From Neoarius graeffei (taxonomy: Eukaryota; Chordata; Actinopteri; Siluriformes; Ariidae), in assembly GCF_027579695.1 (NCBI RefSeq), contig NC_083578.1:4816460-4880459 (forward strand): a DNA stretch of 64,000 bases, written 5' to 3'. Shown piece by piece: positions 42,441-54,513 of the stretch (position 1 is the first letter of the stretch; each line of letters starts with the position of its first letter). Both the position numbers and the translations under genes were made by a program. The notes below the pieces were generated by a model. The model was not told the origin of the DNA, did no database searches, and was given only the letters and a program-made list of their open reading frames with translations.

Positions 42441-42811
42441 GGGCGGCACGGTGGTGTACTGGTTAGCGCTGTCGCCTCACAGCAAAAAGATCCTGGGTTC
42501 AATCCCAGCGGCTGGCGAGGGTCTTTCTGTGTGGAGTTTGCATGCTCTCCCCGTGTCCGCATGGGTTTCCTCCGGGTGCTCCGGTTTCCCCCACAGTCCA
42601 AAGACATGCAGGTTAGGTTAACTGGTGACTCTAAATTGAGCGTAGGTGTGAATGTGAGTGTGAATGGTTGTCTGTGTCTATGTGTCAGCCCTGTGATGAC
42701 CTGGCGACTTGTCCAGGGTGTACCCCGCCTTTCGCCCGTAGTCAGCTGGGATAGGCTCCAGCTTGCCTGCAACCCTGTAGAAGGATAAAGCGGCTAGAGA
42801 TAATGAGATGG
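42441..42811 (+). repeat. tRNA-derived SINE, plus orientation
   Basis: Full-length copy, head at 42441. It ends just before the intron-exon junction of the SAMD3-like exon at 42865. Confidence 0.85.
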
Positions 42812-42864
42812 GATGAATATGAGTTGTATTGGGACACAGGTCATTCTCTTTGTTTATTCTCCAG

Positions 42865-43186
42865 GACAGCAAATGTGCAGAGGCTGAGTTGGGGATTGCA
42901 CAGACAACAATGGGCATCTACGTCATTCAGGTGGAGGGTGCCGAACCTGGAGACAAGATGTATGCAGATGTTGGTGTTGTGCTCGAAGGTGTGGAAGTTC
43001 TGCAAAACCTACAAAGTGTCACCCTTGGATGTGTGATGGTTTTCGGGCTGATTTATGCACTTAACTTAAGTTACCCTAAGGACCTCAAGAGCACATTTTG
43101 AAGTGTTCCAGAAAATCCTGATGGAACTGGACACAACCAAGCTTTCGCCAAAAGTCCAGGCACTGAAAATTAAGATGTTCCAGTGA
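42865..43186 (+). pseudogene. SAMD3-like family, isolated terminal exon
   Basis: After an acceptor (ttattctccag) the frame reads DSKCAEAELGIAQTTMGIYV, then VGVVLEGVEVLQNLQSVTLG, GLIYALNLSYPKDLKSTF, a one-base insertion (TTTT at 43096-43099), and EVFQKILMELD … KMFQ stop. It matches the last exon of the gene at 60925-61212 (GLIYALNLSYPKELKNTFEV) and adds a conserved TTMGIYVI…VEGAEPGD stretch. No upstream exons are recognised nearby. A second partial copy of its start lies at 43577-43660. The gene family is present in many fish and its function is unknown to me. Confidence 0.7.
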
Positions 43187-44653
43187 TGGGCCTGATACAC
43201 TGATTTTTCCCTCTGGAAAATATTCAACAAAGTGACTTGTTGCAATTTTCAGTACCTGTTTGAGTGAACTTTGTAAATTTTTCAGTGTTTTTGTTTTTAC
43301 AGTTCTTTGTTATTGCTGGTGGTGCAAAGCCACTCAACCACTGAGTAATGTTTTGGATTGTTAGGGTAGTGGCTAAAATGGAAAAAAAAAAATGAACGTC
43401 TGAAAATCCTTGAAATGTTGATGTACTGTAAGCATTACAGTTCTCAGTTGATTTACCTGTCTACCTCATGTTTCACACAGCTGAGCGACGTTCTTGAGGG
43501 AGTTTGTTATTACTACAGAAAAGTCTGTTTCCAAATGTTTAACATTTAAAATGACAAAAGCAAATGTCATTAGGCTGATTCAGGGATTGCACAGACAACA
43601 ATGGGCATCTACGTCATTCAGGTTGAGGATGCCAGACCTGGAGATAAGTAAATAAGTAAACGATTGAAAAAAGAGCACTTTCTTTTTACAAAAAGAAAAA
43701 AGAAAAGAAAAAATTGTGCACATTATTACATATGCACAAATGAGTGAATTTATTTAGGTATTTTTTTGTTTTTTGTGTGTAGTGTGATGTGTTGCTGGCT
43801 TTGAGTTTTAGCAATGCCCAAACTTGCCACATGCCTTGAAGCCTAATAAATAGAATGTAAAGCAAAGTGGTCTAACTGTTTATATTGTAATTATAGATAT
43901 TATTGTAGGTGTGGGGTGAATGAAGGGAAAAATGTGGAATATCTGGTAAAATTTTAAACACATTGGGTTTATTATATCAAGTACATAAATTTATGCATTT
44001 TATTTAAATTGGGTGTAGAGCATCAACCTGGTTCTAAGCCTTTCAAACATATTGGAGCAATTAATATTGAATACATACACTGGTTATTGAGTATTTGAAA
44101 CAAATTGGATTTATTTATGATAAATACATAAATCTGTCATTGTGTATTAAAACACATTGGGTTTATTAGTATTATTGCATAAATCTCATTGTTAATTGTT
44201 TCATTTACGTTCAACTGACAAATACGCACCACATTAAGTTTATTAGTCTGTTTATGTTAAATCTGTGTAATCCAAATGGATGGAAATTTTATATTCAATT
44301 GAAATACATAAAGCTTAAATATTAGACCTAAATATTTCTGTGAATAAACTTGAAGATTACAAAAGTAACACATTTTATGCAAATTTTCAATAAAATTGTA
44401 AATTGTGTACAAAGCTCAAAGATATGAAATATTTTGTGTATTTATAATGCTGTGTGTACAAATTGTAAACTATATTATTCTATAGGTCATATACAATTCT
44501 AGTCCTTTGCATTTCTGTGATAAAGCTCACTGTGATGGCTTCTTGTTTAATTTATGATTTATATAATTTTATTTTCTTTTATTTCGTGTATGTGTATAGT
44601 AAGTTTTAGAAAAATTAGACACGTGTTTTTGGCCAGCTCTGTATTTGTATATA
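43187..44653. other. 3' region of the SAMD3-like exon, repetitive
   Basis: A partial exon duplication lies at 43577-43660. Degenerate repeats of the type 'acattgggtttatta…tacataaat' occur at 43957, 44098, 44150 and 44228. No gene. Confidence 0.5.
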
Positions 44654-45155
44654 TAGCGGTGCTTGAAAGTTTGTGAACCCTTTATAATTTTCTATATTTC
44701 TGCATAAATATGACCGAAAACATCATCAGATTTTCATACAAGTCCTAAAAGTAGATAAAGAGAACCCAGTTAAACAAATGAGACAAAATATCATACAACC
44801 CTGATTCCAAAAAAGTTGGGACAAAGTACAAATTGTAAATAAAAACGGAATGCAATAATTTACAAATCTCAAAAACTGATATTGTATTCACAATAGAACA
44901 GACAACATATCAAATGTCGAAAGTGAGACATTTTGAAATTTCATGCCAAATATTGGCTCATTTGAAATTTCATGACAGCAACACATCTCAAAAAAGTTGG
45001 GACAGGGGCAATAAGAGACTGGAAAAGTTAAAGGTACAAAAAAGGAACAGCTGGAGGACCAAATTGCAACTCATTAGGTCAATTGTCAATAGGTCATTAA
45101 CATGACTGGGTATAAAAAGAGCATCTTGGAGTGGCAGCGGCTCTCAGAAGTAAAG

Positions 45156-46976
45156 ATGGGAAGAGGATCACCAATCCTCCTAATTCTGCGCCAGCAAATA
45201 GTGGAGCAATATCAGAAAGGAGTTCAACAGTGTAACATTGCAAAGAGTTTGAACATATCATCTACAGTGCATAATATTATCAAAAGATTCAGAGAATCTG
45301 GAAGAATTTCTGTGCGTAAGGGTCAAGGCCGGAAAACCATACAGGGTGCCTGTGATCTTCGGGCCCTTAGTTGGCACTGCATCACATACAGGCATGCTTC
45401 TGTATTGGAAATGACAAAATGGGTTCAGAAATATTTCCAGAGAACATTATCTGTGAACACAATTCACCGTGCCATCCGCCGTTGCCAGCTAAAACTCTAT
45501 AGTTCAAAGAAGAAGCCGTATCTAAACACGATCCAGAAGCACAGACGTCTTCTCTGGGCCAAGGCTCATTTAAAATGGACTGTGTGCTCCCATCACCCAA
45601 TCAAGCATCCAGCCAGAGCAGGTCATGGTATTTTTTAACCATATTAACATGCCATTGTTGTGTATTATGCCTGATGTCAAGACTCTCATCTCTGCGAGCC
45701 TACCACACAGACTTAATACTTGTGTCATTTTAGGGCATACCTAACAACCAGTGTCCCCCCCCCAAATCTGTCCCTCTGAGTTACATGTCGGTCCTGGGAT
45801 CGAGATGCTAACCTCTTCTGCTCCTCGGACCTGCTTGATCCATCCTGGTGCCCTGTGTCTGGTTGGAGTCTCATTGCATCGCTCCTGTGGAGGATGGCCC
45901 CATGAAGACAGTTGAAAGTTACACCTGGAGGACGCTCTGGACTCTTACAGGAATGCTTTTATGGCTGAGGACTACAGTTGACTTGCTAACTTTAGGACTG
46001 CAGTTGTCATGAACAGTTTTGCATTCAAGTTTCCATCAATGAAGAGTTACAACATCAATGAAACTGTCTTCATGTTAAAACTGTTAATGTTATAGTCATG
46101 TTGTCTGTTGTTGCCCAAATGAGGATGGGTTCCCTTTTGAGTCTGGTTCCTCTCGAGGTTTCTTCCTCATGTCATCTGAGGGAGTTTTTCCTTGCCACCG
46201 TCGCCACAGGCTTGCTCATTGGGGATAGATTAGGGATAAAATTAGCTCATGTTTTAAGTCGTTCAAATTCTGTAAAGCTGCTTTGCGACAATGTTTATTG
46301 TTAAAAGTGCTATATAAATAAACTTGACTTGACTGTGGCAAAGTGGAAAACTGTTTTGTGGTCAGACGAATCAAAATTTGAAGTTCTTGATGGAAATCAG
46401 GGACGCCGTGTCATTCGTACTAAAGAGGAGAAGGATGACCCAAGTTGTTATCAGCGCTCAGTTCAGAAGCCTGCATCTCTGATGGTATGGGGTTGCATTA
46501 GTGCGTGTGGCATGGGCAGCTTACACATCTGGAAAGACACCATCAATGCTGAAAGGTATATCCAGGTTCTAGAGCAACATATGCTCCCATCCAGACGACG
46601 TCTCTTTCAGGGAAGACCTTGCATTTTCCAACATGACAATGTCAAACCACATACTGCATCAATTACAGCATCATGGCTGCGTAGAAGAAGGGTCCAGGTA
46701 CCGAACTGGCCAGCCTGCAGTCCTGATCTTTCACCCATAGAAAACGTTTGGCGCATCATAAAACGAAAGATTCGACAAAAAAGACCTAAGACAGTTGAGC
46801 AACTAGAATCCTACATTAGACAAGAATGGGTTAACATTCCTATCCCTAAACTTGAGCAACTTGTCTCCTCAGTCCCCAGACGTTTACAGACTGTTGTAAA
46901 GAGAAAAGGGGATGTCTCACAGTGGGAAACATGGCCTTGTCCCAACGTTTTTGAGATGTGTTGTCATGAAATTTAA
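45156..46976 (+). pseudogene. Tc1-like transposase, family B, split by a retroposon
   Basis: Part 1 (45156-45584): MGRGSPILLILRQQIVEQYQ, the HTH and LKLYSSKKKPYLNTIQKHRR up to LKWTV. Part 2 (46331-46976): [41 protein letters not shown] and [11 protein letters not shown], ending CCHEI. All three catalytic acids are present (DES, HDN, IEN). The insertion repeats GACTGTG on both sides, so apart from the insertion no stop is obvious in the catalytic half. Residues near the linker look altered (GKTIQGACDLRALSW), so some decay is likely. Confidence 0.9.
45585..46330 (+). repeat. Retroposon insertion in the Tc1 transposase
   Basis: It ends with a 'gctatataaataaacttgac' tail and a TTGAC repeat, and is flanked by GACTGTG (45578-45584 and 46331-46337). 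The 3' part matches 8208-8379. It is likely the 3' end of a LINE or a LINE-derived SINE. No protein. Confidence 0.75.
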
Positions 46977-47224
46977 AATCACCTAATTTTTCTCTTTAAA
47001 TGATACATTTTCTCAGTTTAAACATTTGATATGTCATCTATGTTCTATTCTGAATAAAATATGGAATTTTGAAACTTCCACATCATTGCATTCCGTTTTT
47101 ATTTACAATTTGTACTTTGTCCCAACTTTTTTGGTATCGGGGTTGTACTTGGTCATTTATTTATTGAGGAAAATGATCCAATATTACATATCTGTGAGTG
47201 GCAAAAGTATGTGAACATTTGCTT

Positions 47225-48165
47225 TCAGTATCTGGTGTGACCCCCTTGTGCAGCAATAACTGCAACTAAACATTTCCAGTAACTGTTGATCAGTCCTGCA
47301 CACCGGCTTGGAGGAATTTTAGCCCGTTCCTCCGTACAGAACAGCTTCAACTCTGGGATGTTGATGGGTTTCCTCACATGAACTGCTCGCTTCAGGTCCT
47401 TCCACAACATTTCGATTGGATTAAGGTCAGGACTTTGACTTGGCCATTCCAAAGCATTAACTTTATTCTTCTTTAACCATTCTTTGATAGAACGACTTGT
47501 GTGCTTTGGGTTGTTGTCTTGCTGCATGACCCACCTTCTCTTGAGATTCAGTCCATGGACAGGTGTTCTGACATTTTCCTTTAGAATTCGCTGGTATAAT
47601 TCATAATTCATTGTTCCATCAATGATAGCTAGCCGTCCTGGCCCAGATGCAGCAAAACAGGCCCAAACCATGATACTACCACCACCATGTTTCACAGATG
47701 GGATAAGGTTCTTATGTTGGAATGCAGTGTTTTCCTTTCTCCAAACATAACGCTTCTCATTTAAACCAAAAAGTTCTATTTTGATCTTATCCGGCCACAA
47801 AACATTTTTCCAATAGCCTTCTGGCTTGTCCATGTGATCTTTAGCAAACTGCAGATGAGCAGCAATGTTCTTTTTTGGAGAGCAGTGACTTTCTCCTTGC
47901 AACCCTGCCATGCACACCATTGTTGTTCAGTGTTCTCCTGATGGTGGACTCATGAACATTAACATTAGCCAATGTGAGAGAGGCCTTCAGTTGCTTAGAA
48001 GTTATCCTGGGGTCCTTTGTGACCTTGCCGACTATTACATGCCTTGCTCTTGGAGTGATCTTTGTTGGTCGACCACTCCTGGGGAGGGTAACAATGGTCT
48101 TGAATTTCCTCCATTTGTACATAATCTGTCTGACTGTGGATTGGTGGAGTCCAAACTCTTTACCC
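47225..48165 (-). pseudogene. Tc1-like transposase, family A, N-terminally truncated
   Basis: It ends GGHTRY at 47225. It retains TVRQIMYKWRKFKT, the linker, NVLWPDKIKIELFG, KHGGGSIMVWACFAASGPG, MQQDNNPKH and SPDLNPIEMLWKDL, so the third catalytic acid is present. A one-base shift near 47870 (SKKEHCCSS versus SKKNIAAHL) breaks the frame. The first 45 or so residues are lost at the truncation. Confidence 0.9.
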
Positions 48166-48285
48166 CATGTGCACAGATTACATGGCCGACCGTGATATAA
48201 CTGCTCCTGACCATCACAAAAGTGCGAACAGCATGCCTGAGCGCTTCTCTGGTAATTGCACAGCAGTCACTGAGTGCTATACAAG

Positions 48286-48690
48286 CAGGGCTTAATTTGA
48301 GCCGGAACATGACGGAACAAGATCTGGAACCTCCGTCGTCGAATCCGGCAGCTATTTTCATTCCATTCGGTGTTCCGGCAGCTATTTAAATGGATCAGAT
48401 CACCTCCGTGACCATCACAAAGGGAAAAAAAATCAAACAATAAATTAAATAAATAATTAAATAAAAATTTGTTTAGTGTTCGGTTTTGATTTTGATATCT
48501 GTTGTTGATTTCTCTCCTATGACATCCACAAAATCTATGCGAAAGGGGAAGGGGGGGACATGGGGTGTATACTTCCGTTCAATAGAACACCAGGTTTTTT
48601 GTAGCCGTTAGCTTGCGCTGTGGAAAAAATGGCAAAAAAACAAGAAAGCTTACTAAAATTTTTCAAAGTCCCAGGACAGCTGGATCCTAG
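48286..48690 (+). mobile_element. hAT element left part, cut by the L2 LINE
   Basis: It starts CAGGGCTTAATTTGAGCCGG, a hAT-style terminus. At 48629 a frame opens MAKKQESLLKFFKVPGQLDP, like a hAT transposase start, and is cut at 48690 by the LINE 3' end. Confidence 0.55.
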
Positions 48691-49032
48691 GCAAGGCAAG
48701 GCAAGGCAAGGCAAGTTTATTTATATAGCACATTTCATACACAATGGCAGTTCAATGTGCTTTACAGAAGTAAAAACAAAAACAGTAAACAATAGAGAAA
48801 TAAAATTACATAAAATAATTTTATTTTTATTCTAAAACAATTAATTAAAAGAATTAAAAGAATTAAAAGAAAATAATAAGAATTAAACAATAGTAGAAAT
48901 AAAATAATAAAATGCCAAAAAGAAAAAGGAGAAAAAGAAAAAGAAACCAGCAGAATAAAATAGAATAAAGTTAAAGTAAATTTAAAACATGCAGAAAGTA
49001 AAGATTATAAAAAATGTAAAAATATTAATTAT

Positions 49033-52000
49033 TTAACAGAAAGCATCTGAAAACAGCTTGGTCTTTAACCTAGATTTGAAGCTGCCAACAGCAGGAGCAT
49101 TTTTAATGTCCTCTGGCAGTTGGTTCCATAGCTGTACTGCATAGTAGCTAAAAGCTGCTTCACCACACTTTGTTTTAACAACTGGTTTTAATAGTAAATT
49201 TTTCTGCTGCGATCTGGTAGATCTGATTGGGTTAGGCCGCTGCAACATATCAGAGAGGTAATTGGGCCCTGTACCATTTAGAGATTTGTACACCAGCAGC
49301 AATGCTTTAAAGTCAATTCTGTAGCTTACTGGAAGCCAGTGAAGGGACCTTAGAATTGGAGTAATGTGCTCTGTTCTTTTTGTTCGTGTGAGAACCCTCG
49401 GCGCTGCATTTTGAACCAGCTGAAGTCGTTTGATGGTCTTTTTTGGCAGGCCTGTGAAAAGGCCATTGCAGTAATCAACCCTACTAGAGATGAAGGCATG
49501 TATTAGTTTTTCCAGATCATTTTTTGACATAAGTCCTCTTAGTTTGGAAATATTTCTTAGGTGATAAAATGCCGTTTTAGTGATTGCTTTCATGTGACTG
49601 TCAAAGTTTAGCTCGCTGTCAATGAAAACACCAAGATTTTTAACCATTTCTTTAGTTTTAATCCCTTTTGTGTCAAGAATAGTGGTAATCCTGAGTCTTT
49701 CATCTTTTTTTCCAAATAGAATTACTTCTGTTTTATCTGTGTTCAGCTGAAGAAAATTTTGTGACACCCAGTTGTTGATTTGGTCGATACACTGGTAGAG
49801 ACATTCAAGGGGGGCATAATCATTAGGTGATAGAGCAAAATAAATTTGGGTATCATCTGCATAGCAGTGATACAAAATTGAATTTTTATTGATAATTTGC
49901 CCAAGTGGGAGCATATAAAGGTTGAAAAGTAATGGTCCAAGAATCGACCCCTGGGGGACACCACAGTTCAAGGGCATTGACGTTGAGGAACAATTTCCCA
50001 GGGTAACAAAGAAGCTTCTATCTTTTAAGTATGATTTTAACCAATTGATAACTTTACCAGTCAATCCAACCAAGTGTTCAAGTCGATATAGCAGTATGTT
50101 GTGATCAGCAGTATCAAAAGCTGCACTGAGGTCCAGTAATACCAGGACTGATGTTTTGCCTGCATCAGTATTAAGACGTATGTCATTTATAACTTTAATC
50201 AGCGCTGTTTCAGTGCTATGATTGGCATGAAATCCTGACTGAAAATTATCAAAACGGCTGTTTGATATTAAGAAGGCAGTTAATTGATTGAAGACAATTT
50301 TTTCAAGGATTTTCCCGATGAATGGTAAATTTGATATTGGCCTGTAGTTCTTTAATACTGAAGGATCCAGATTATTTTTTTTAAGTCGGGGCTTTACAGG
50401 GGCGGCACAGTGGTGTAGTGGTTAGCGCTGTTGCCTCACAGCAAGAAGGTCCTGGGTTCGAGCCCCGGGGCCGGCAAGGGCCTTTCTGTGTGGAGTTTGC
50501 ATGTTGTCCGCGTGGGTTTCCTCCGGGTGCTCCGGTTTCCCCCACAGTCCAAAGACATGCAGGTTAGGTTAACTGGTGACTCTAAATTGACCGTAGGTGT
50601 GAGTGTGAATGGTTGTCTGTGTCTATGTGTCAGCCCTGTGATGACCTGGTGACTTGTCCAGGGTGTACCCCGCCTTTTGCCCGTAGTCAGCTGGGATAGG
50701 CTCCAGCTTGCCTGCGACCCTGTAGAACAGGATAAAGCAGCTACAGATAATGAGATGAGATGAGGGGCTTTACAACGGCTTTTTTTAGGGACACAGGAAC
50801 AACGCCAGTCTCCAGGGATGTATTTATAATTTGAAGCACATCTGTAATTATAAGATGAAGAACAGACTTAAAAAAGTTGGTGGGCAGAATATCCATTTCA
50901 GATGTTGAGGAACTGAGATTTTGTACAGTTTTTTCAAGAGTCTCATAATCAATTAAACAAAATTCTGACATTGTGTTAAAGTTATCTATCTGTGTCATTG
51001 GTGATTGCAGTTTTTCAATTTTTTGCAACTGAGATATATTATGAGGAATATTCTGCCGTATTTTATCAATTTTACCTTTGAAAAAGGATGCAAACTCATT
51101 GCATTTATTAACTGAGAGAAGTTCAGGTGCTAGTTGTGGTGGGGCATTAGTTAGCTTCTCTACTGTTGAAAATAGCACACGGGCATTGTTCATATTCCTG
51201 CTGATGATGTTGGAGAAGAAAGACTGTCTTGCTTTACGAATTTCATAATTATAATTACAAAGCATCTCTTTATGGATTTGATAATGGATGTGAAGTTTAG
51301 ATTTGCGCCATTTTCTTTCAGTCTTTCTACATTCTCTCTTTAGCAGTTTAACAGCCGGGTACTGCTTCCATGGTGCTTTCTGCTTATCATTGACTCTTTT
51401 GATTTTGAATGGAGCAATATCATCCATAATTTGGGTCATATTTAAATTAAAAATTTCCAGTAAATCATCTACAGAGTCTGACATTTTGGTTGAGTTCTGA
51501 GAGAGAGCTTGCTCAAGAAGAGCACATGTGTTGTCTTTTATGACTCTCCTACCTATAGTCGTTGAGCTATTCTGAATGTGAGGAGACATAGAAACATCAA
51601 AGAAAACACAGAAATGATCGGATAAGGCCAGGTCAACAACAGTATTAGAAACAGTAAGACCCTTTGTGATGACGAGGTCAAGAGTATGACCATGAGAGTG
51701 GGTCGGCCCCGTACATGTTGTACTAGGTTGAAGTTGTCAATAATTGCAAGTAGTTCTTTGGCATAAATGTTATCAGTATTATCTACATGCAAGTTAAAAT
51801 CCCCAGATATAATAAGACAATCAAACTCTAAGCAAATGACTGACAACAGTTCACTAAACTCTTCAAGAAAGACTTTGGCTGAATGTCTCGGAGGCCTATA
51901 AATAGTTAATAATAATATGTTAGGAGAGCATGTAACAAGTGCACATAATTGTTCAAAGGACGTAAAATCACCAAGTGAGGATTGTTTACATTGAAAAGAG

Positions 52001-52428
52001 ACTTTGAATATATTTGCGATCCCTCCACCTTTCCCTTGTCGGGTAACATTCAAAAAATTAAAATTTGGGGGAGCTGCTTCAATAAGGGTGGTAGCACTAT
52101 TTGCTTGATCCAGCCAAGTTTCAGTTAGAAGCAAAAAATCAAGATTGTGTTTGCAAATAAGATCATTAATTAAAAATGACTTGTTTAAAAGTGATCTAAC
52201 GTTCAGAAGAGCTAGCTTTACATAAAGTCTAGAAGTAATATCTGCTTGTGCACTCTGATGTTGTTTTAAAACAGGAAGGAGATTAGATTGGTTCACCCCC
52301 AGGGTTAAATGTGCTCTATGTTTTCTATTTCTTATCAACACAGGAATAGAGAATGGCATAGGCACATTGGGTCCCAGCTGGTTTTCAAAACTACACCCAT
52401 TCGCAGGGACCCAGAGTACATCAAACAA
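49033..52428 (-). pseudogene. L2-type LINE ORF2 (endonuclease and reverse transcriptase)
   Basis: Endonuclease part (52260-51600): LALLNVRSLLNKSFLINDL, LLLTETWLD, TIYRPP, ISGDFNLHVD and, after a frameshift near 51700, HTLDLVITKG and ALSDHF. Middle part 51589-50764. The SINE sits just before the RT. The RT then reads LLDLSAAFDTADHNIL, NCGVPQGSILGPLLF and the catalytic CYADDTQIYF (about 49860). The C-terminus ends KTKLFSDAFC at 49033. It would nick target DNA and copy its own RNA. One frameshift and the SINE make it inactive, though long open stretches show recent activity. Confidence 0.9.
50399..50763 (+). repeat. tRNA-derived SINE inside the L2 LINE
   Basis: Target duplication ggggctttaca at 50388-50398 and 50764-50774. 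Confidence 0.95.
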
Positions 52429-54513
52429 GACTTTCTAAATGTTCCATTTGGTTTGAGGGTGAAAGGATAGGAGATGACATGTATCTTTTGGATGGTGAAA
52501 AAGATTTGTAGCCAGCTGAAAGTCCTGGGCGAACACAATTTTGATGAACTGGGTACACTGCTTGTCGCAACAGATTTGGGCTGGAAAAAGAGAGTGTAGC
52601 CATTGGGAGCAATTTTTTCATGCTATTTGGGAAATCCATCCGGGGGGAAGATAGAGATGACGAAATGGAGTCCTCTGATTTTTGGCAGTCTGTCTTTGAG
52701 TGTTGGCAGTCTTGCAGGTCAGATGTCTGTGTGTCCTTGATGACGACTTGCAAAGATGATTGTTTAGGCTTTGTAACTATGGTGGGGTTTACATTAGACC
52801 ATATCAGCGGATCATCAGATTAACGTTTTTAAAACGATTAGTGTGCACACAGCAACGCCAATACACGATTCGCGTGCACACAGCAATGCCAATACACGGA
52901 TACGCTCGGCTCCGCAGGCATCCTGCACTCCAAATCACTCCGCCCTGAACAGCGAGTGCCCTCTGGAGGGTGCGCACTCCGGCCCTGCGCAGCTCACACA
53001 GCGCGCGAGTATAGCGCACGAGCAGTGATTTGGGACTGAGCCGCTGTGTGTGTGATCTCAGTGCATGTCGGGCATGCGCGTCACTTACCACTTGCAAGTG
53101 GAAGGATGACAAGCCTAAAGACAATCATAAATACACAATGGGCAGTATTTGCATCAGTATTTGCAGTATTTTCATACTTTTATACTCTTTAATGAAAGGT
53201 GATACAAGGCGGAAGTCCGCGCCGTTTTTCAGCAGTCGCGTCACATGACCAACGCCAGCAAATCAGGAAGGTGGATGTCACAGTGACGTTGTCCAATGAC
53301 GACGCCAGCTAGAGCTCAGCACAGCGTATCTGCGTATCCGCGTATTCTCAATGTTTACACAGCACCGGACCTGACACGATCTGAATTGAATACGTGGACC
53401 CTGGCGGATTCCCGTTTCCCGGCGTTTCCAGGCGTTTTAATGTAAATGGACAGTGCATCCGCAAAGAAAACGAGACAGATACGGTCGAATGTAAACTTGG
53501 CCTATGTCAGTCTGCGACATCTTATCAACTGTTTTCCTCAATGCTGGCTGAGAAAAGATTGCAAGTCTGTAATGGTCTACTAAGACTTTGGCTCCAATCC
53601 AGCTGAGTTCAGTGCTATTTGGCTTGTAAAATTCTCTGCGATTCCAGAAAAGGTTAAAATTGTCTATGAAGTTCATACCAAATGAAAAACAAGTTTTTCC
53701 AAGCCAGGTGTTAAGACTGAAGAGTCGAGAAAAAGCAAAACTTCCTCTCACTGGAAGTGGGCCACTGATAAAAGATTGAATTCCAGTCTTATAGAGCTCA
53801 GAAAAAAGTTTTCTGAAATCATCTTGGACAAACAGCTGTTCTCTGAAAACATCGTTTGCTCCCACATGCACAACAATACGTTTAATAGTTTTATGCTCGG
53901 ACATGAGTTTCAAAATGCTGTCTTTGGTGTCAGAGATGGATGCATTTGGAAGGCAACAAATAATCATCCCATAACCTTTTAATTGTCTTACAGTGGAATC
54001 ACCAAGAACAAGGGTTGTGGGATCAGGTGGTGTTATGAGCTGCTTTTTGCCTCTTCTCACAGCTCTTCGATCTTGGTGCGATCTCTTTTTACTATGTGTT
54101 TGTCCGCTTGAAAAATCCTCTTCCACATCCCTGAGGCATTCAAATTTGTTCTGAAGCCTTATGGGCTGTGGATTTTCCATAGGATTGTAGATCCTATTGT
54201 AATTTGTAGAACGAGCTGGTGTTGAAGTAATTACTCTTCTGTTTTTATTTTTGGGCTTGCCACCCATCATTTGCCAGTTTTCTGTACTCACATTTTGCCC
54301 AGCTTGATTGATGAATTCATCCACTTGATCTGCAATGCCATCGGTCTGTCGAAGTGCAATCTCTGCATTCTCAGCCACTGTTTCTGTACTCCTTTCCTGA
54401 GATATCGCTTTTAATTCATCCGTCTTTGGCAGAGCATCAATCTTTGATTCCAGAATAGAAATCCTCTGTTCTAGTTCCATGCATTTTCTGCAGGATTTTT
54501 TGCTCCCTGGCAT
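52421..54513 (-). pseudogene. L2-type LINE ORF1 with SGNH-hydrolase domain
   Basis: It starts MPGSKKSCRKCMELEQRISI, a Cys-x2-Cys plus heptad-like coiled coil (LEQRISILESKIDAL), then a basic linker and an SGNH/esterase-like domain: LVLGDSTVRQL (block I) and VVHVGANDVF (block III). Many L2/CR1 LINEs carry this ORF1 layout, where it is an RNA-binding particle protein with a lipase fold. A 722 bp element (52781-53502) splits the C-terminal tail, which resumes as MQVVIKDTQTSDLQD and ends at 52421. Confidence 0.8.
52781..53502. mobile_element. 722 bp non-autonomous DNA element (Harbinger-like ends)
   Basis: GG…GTTTACATTAGACC at the left and the inverted GGCCAAGTTTACATTCGACC at the right, flanked by TAT (52778-52780 and 53503-53505). 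A 3 bp target fits PIF/Harbinger, but the superfamily is not proven. Confidence 0.65.

Larger units (their letters stand above)
44796..47145 (+). mobile_element. Tc1-like transposon, family B, inserted in family A
   Basis: Ends CAACCCTGATTCCAAAAAAG and the inverted CAACCCCGATACCAAAAAAG, flanked by TA (44794-44795 and 47146-47147). It contains a retroposed insertion at 45585-46330. Confidence 0.95.
44654..48164 (-). mobile_element. Tc1-like transposon, family A, truncated, carrying another Tc1
   Basis: The left inverted repeat (GCGGTGCTTGAAAGTTTGTG) matches the family at 17445. The element stops near 48164 inside the transposase N-terminus, so the right end is lost. The family B Tc1 at 44796-47145 lies inside its left inverted repeat. 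Confidence 0.9.
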
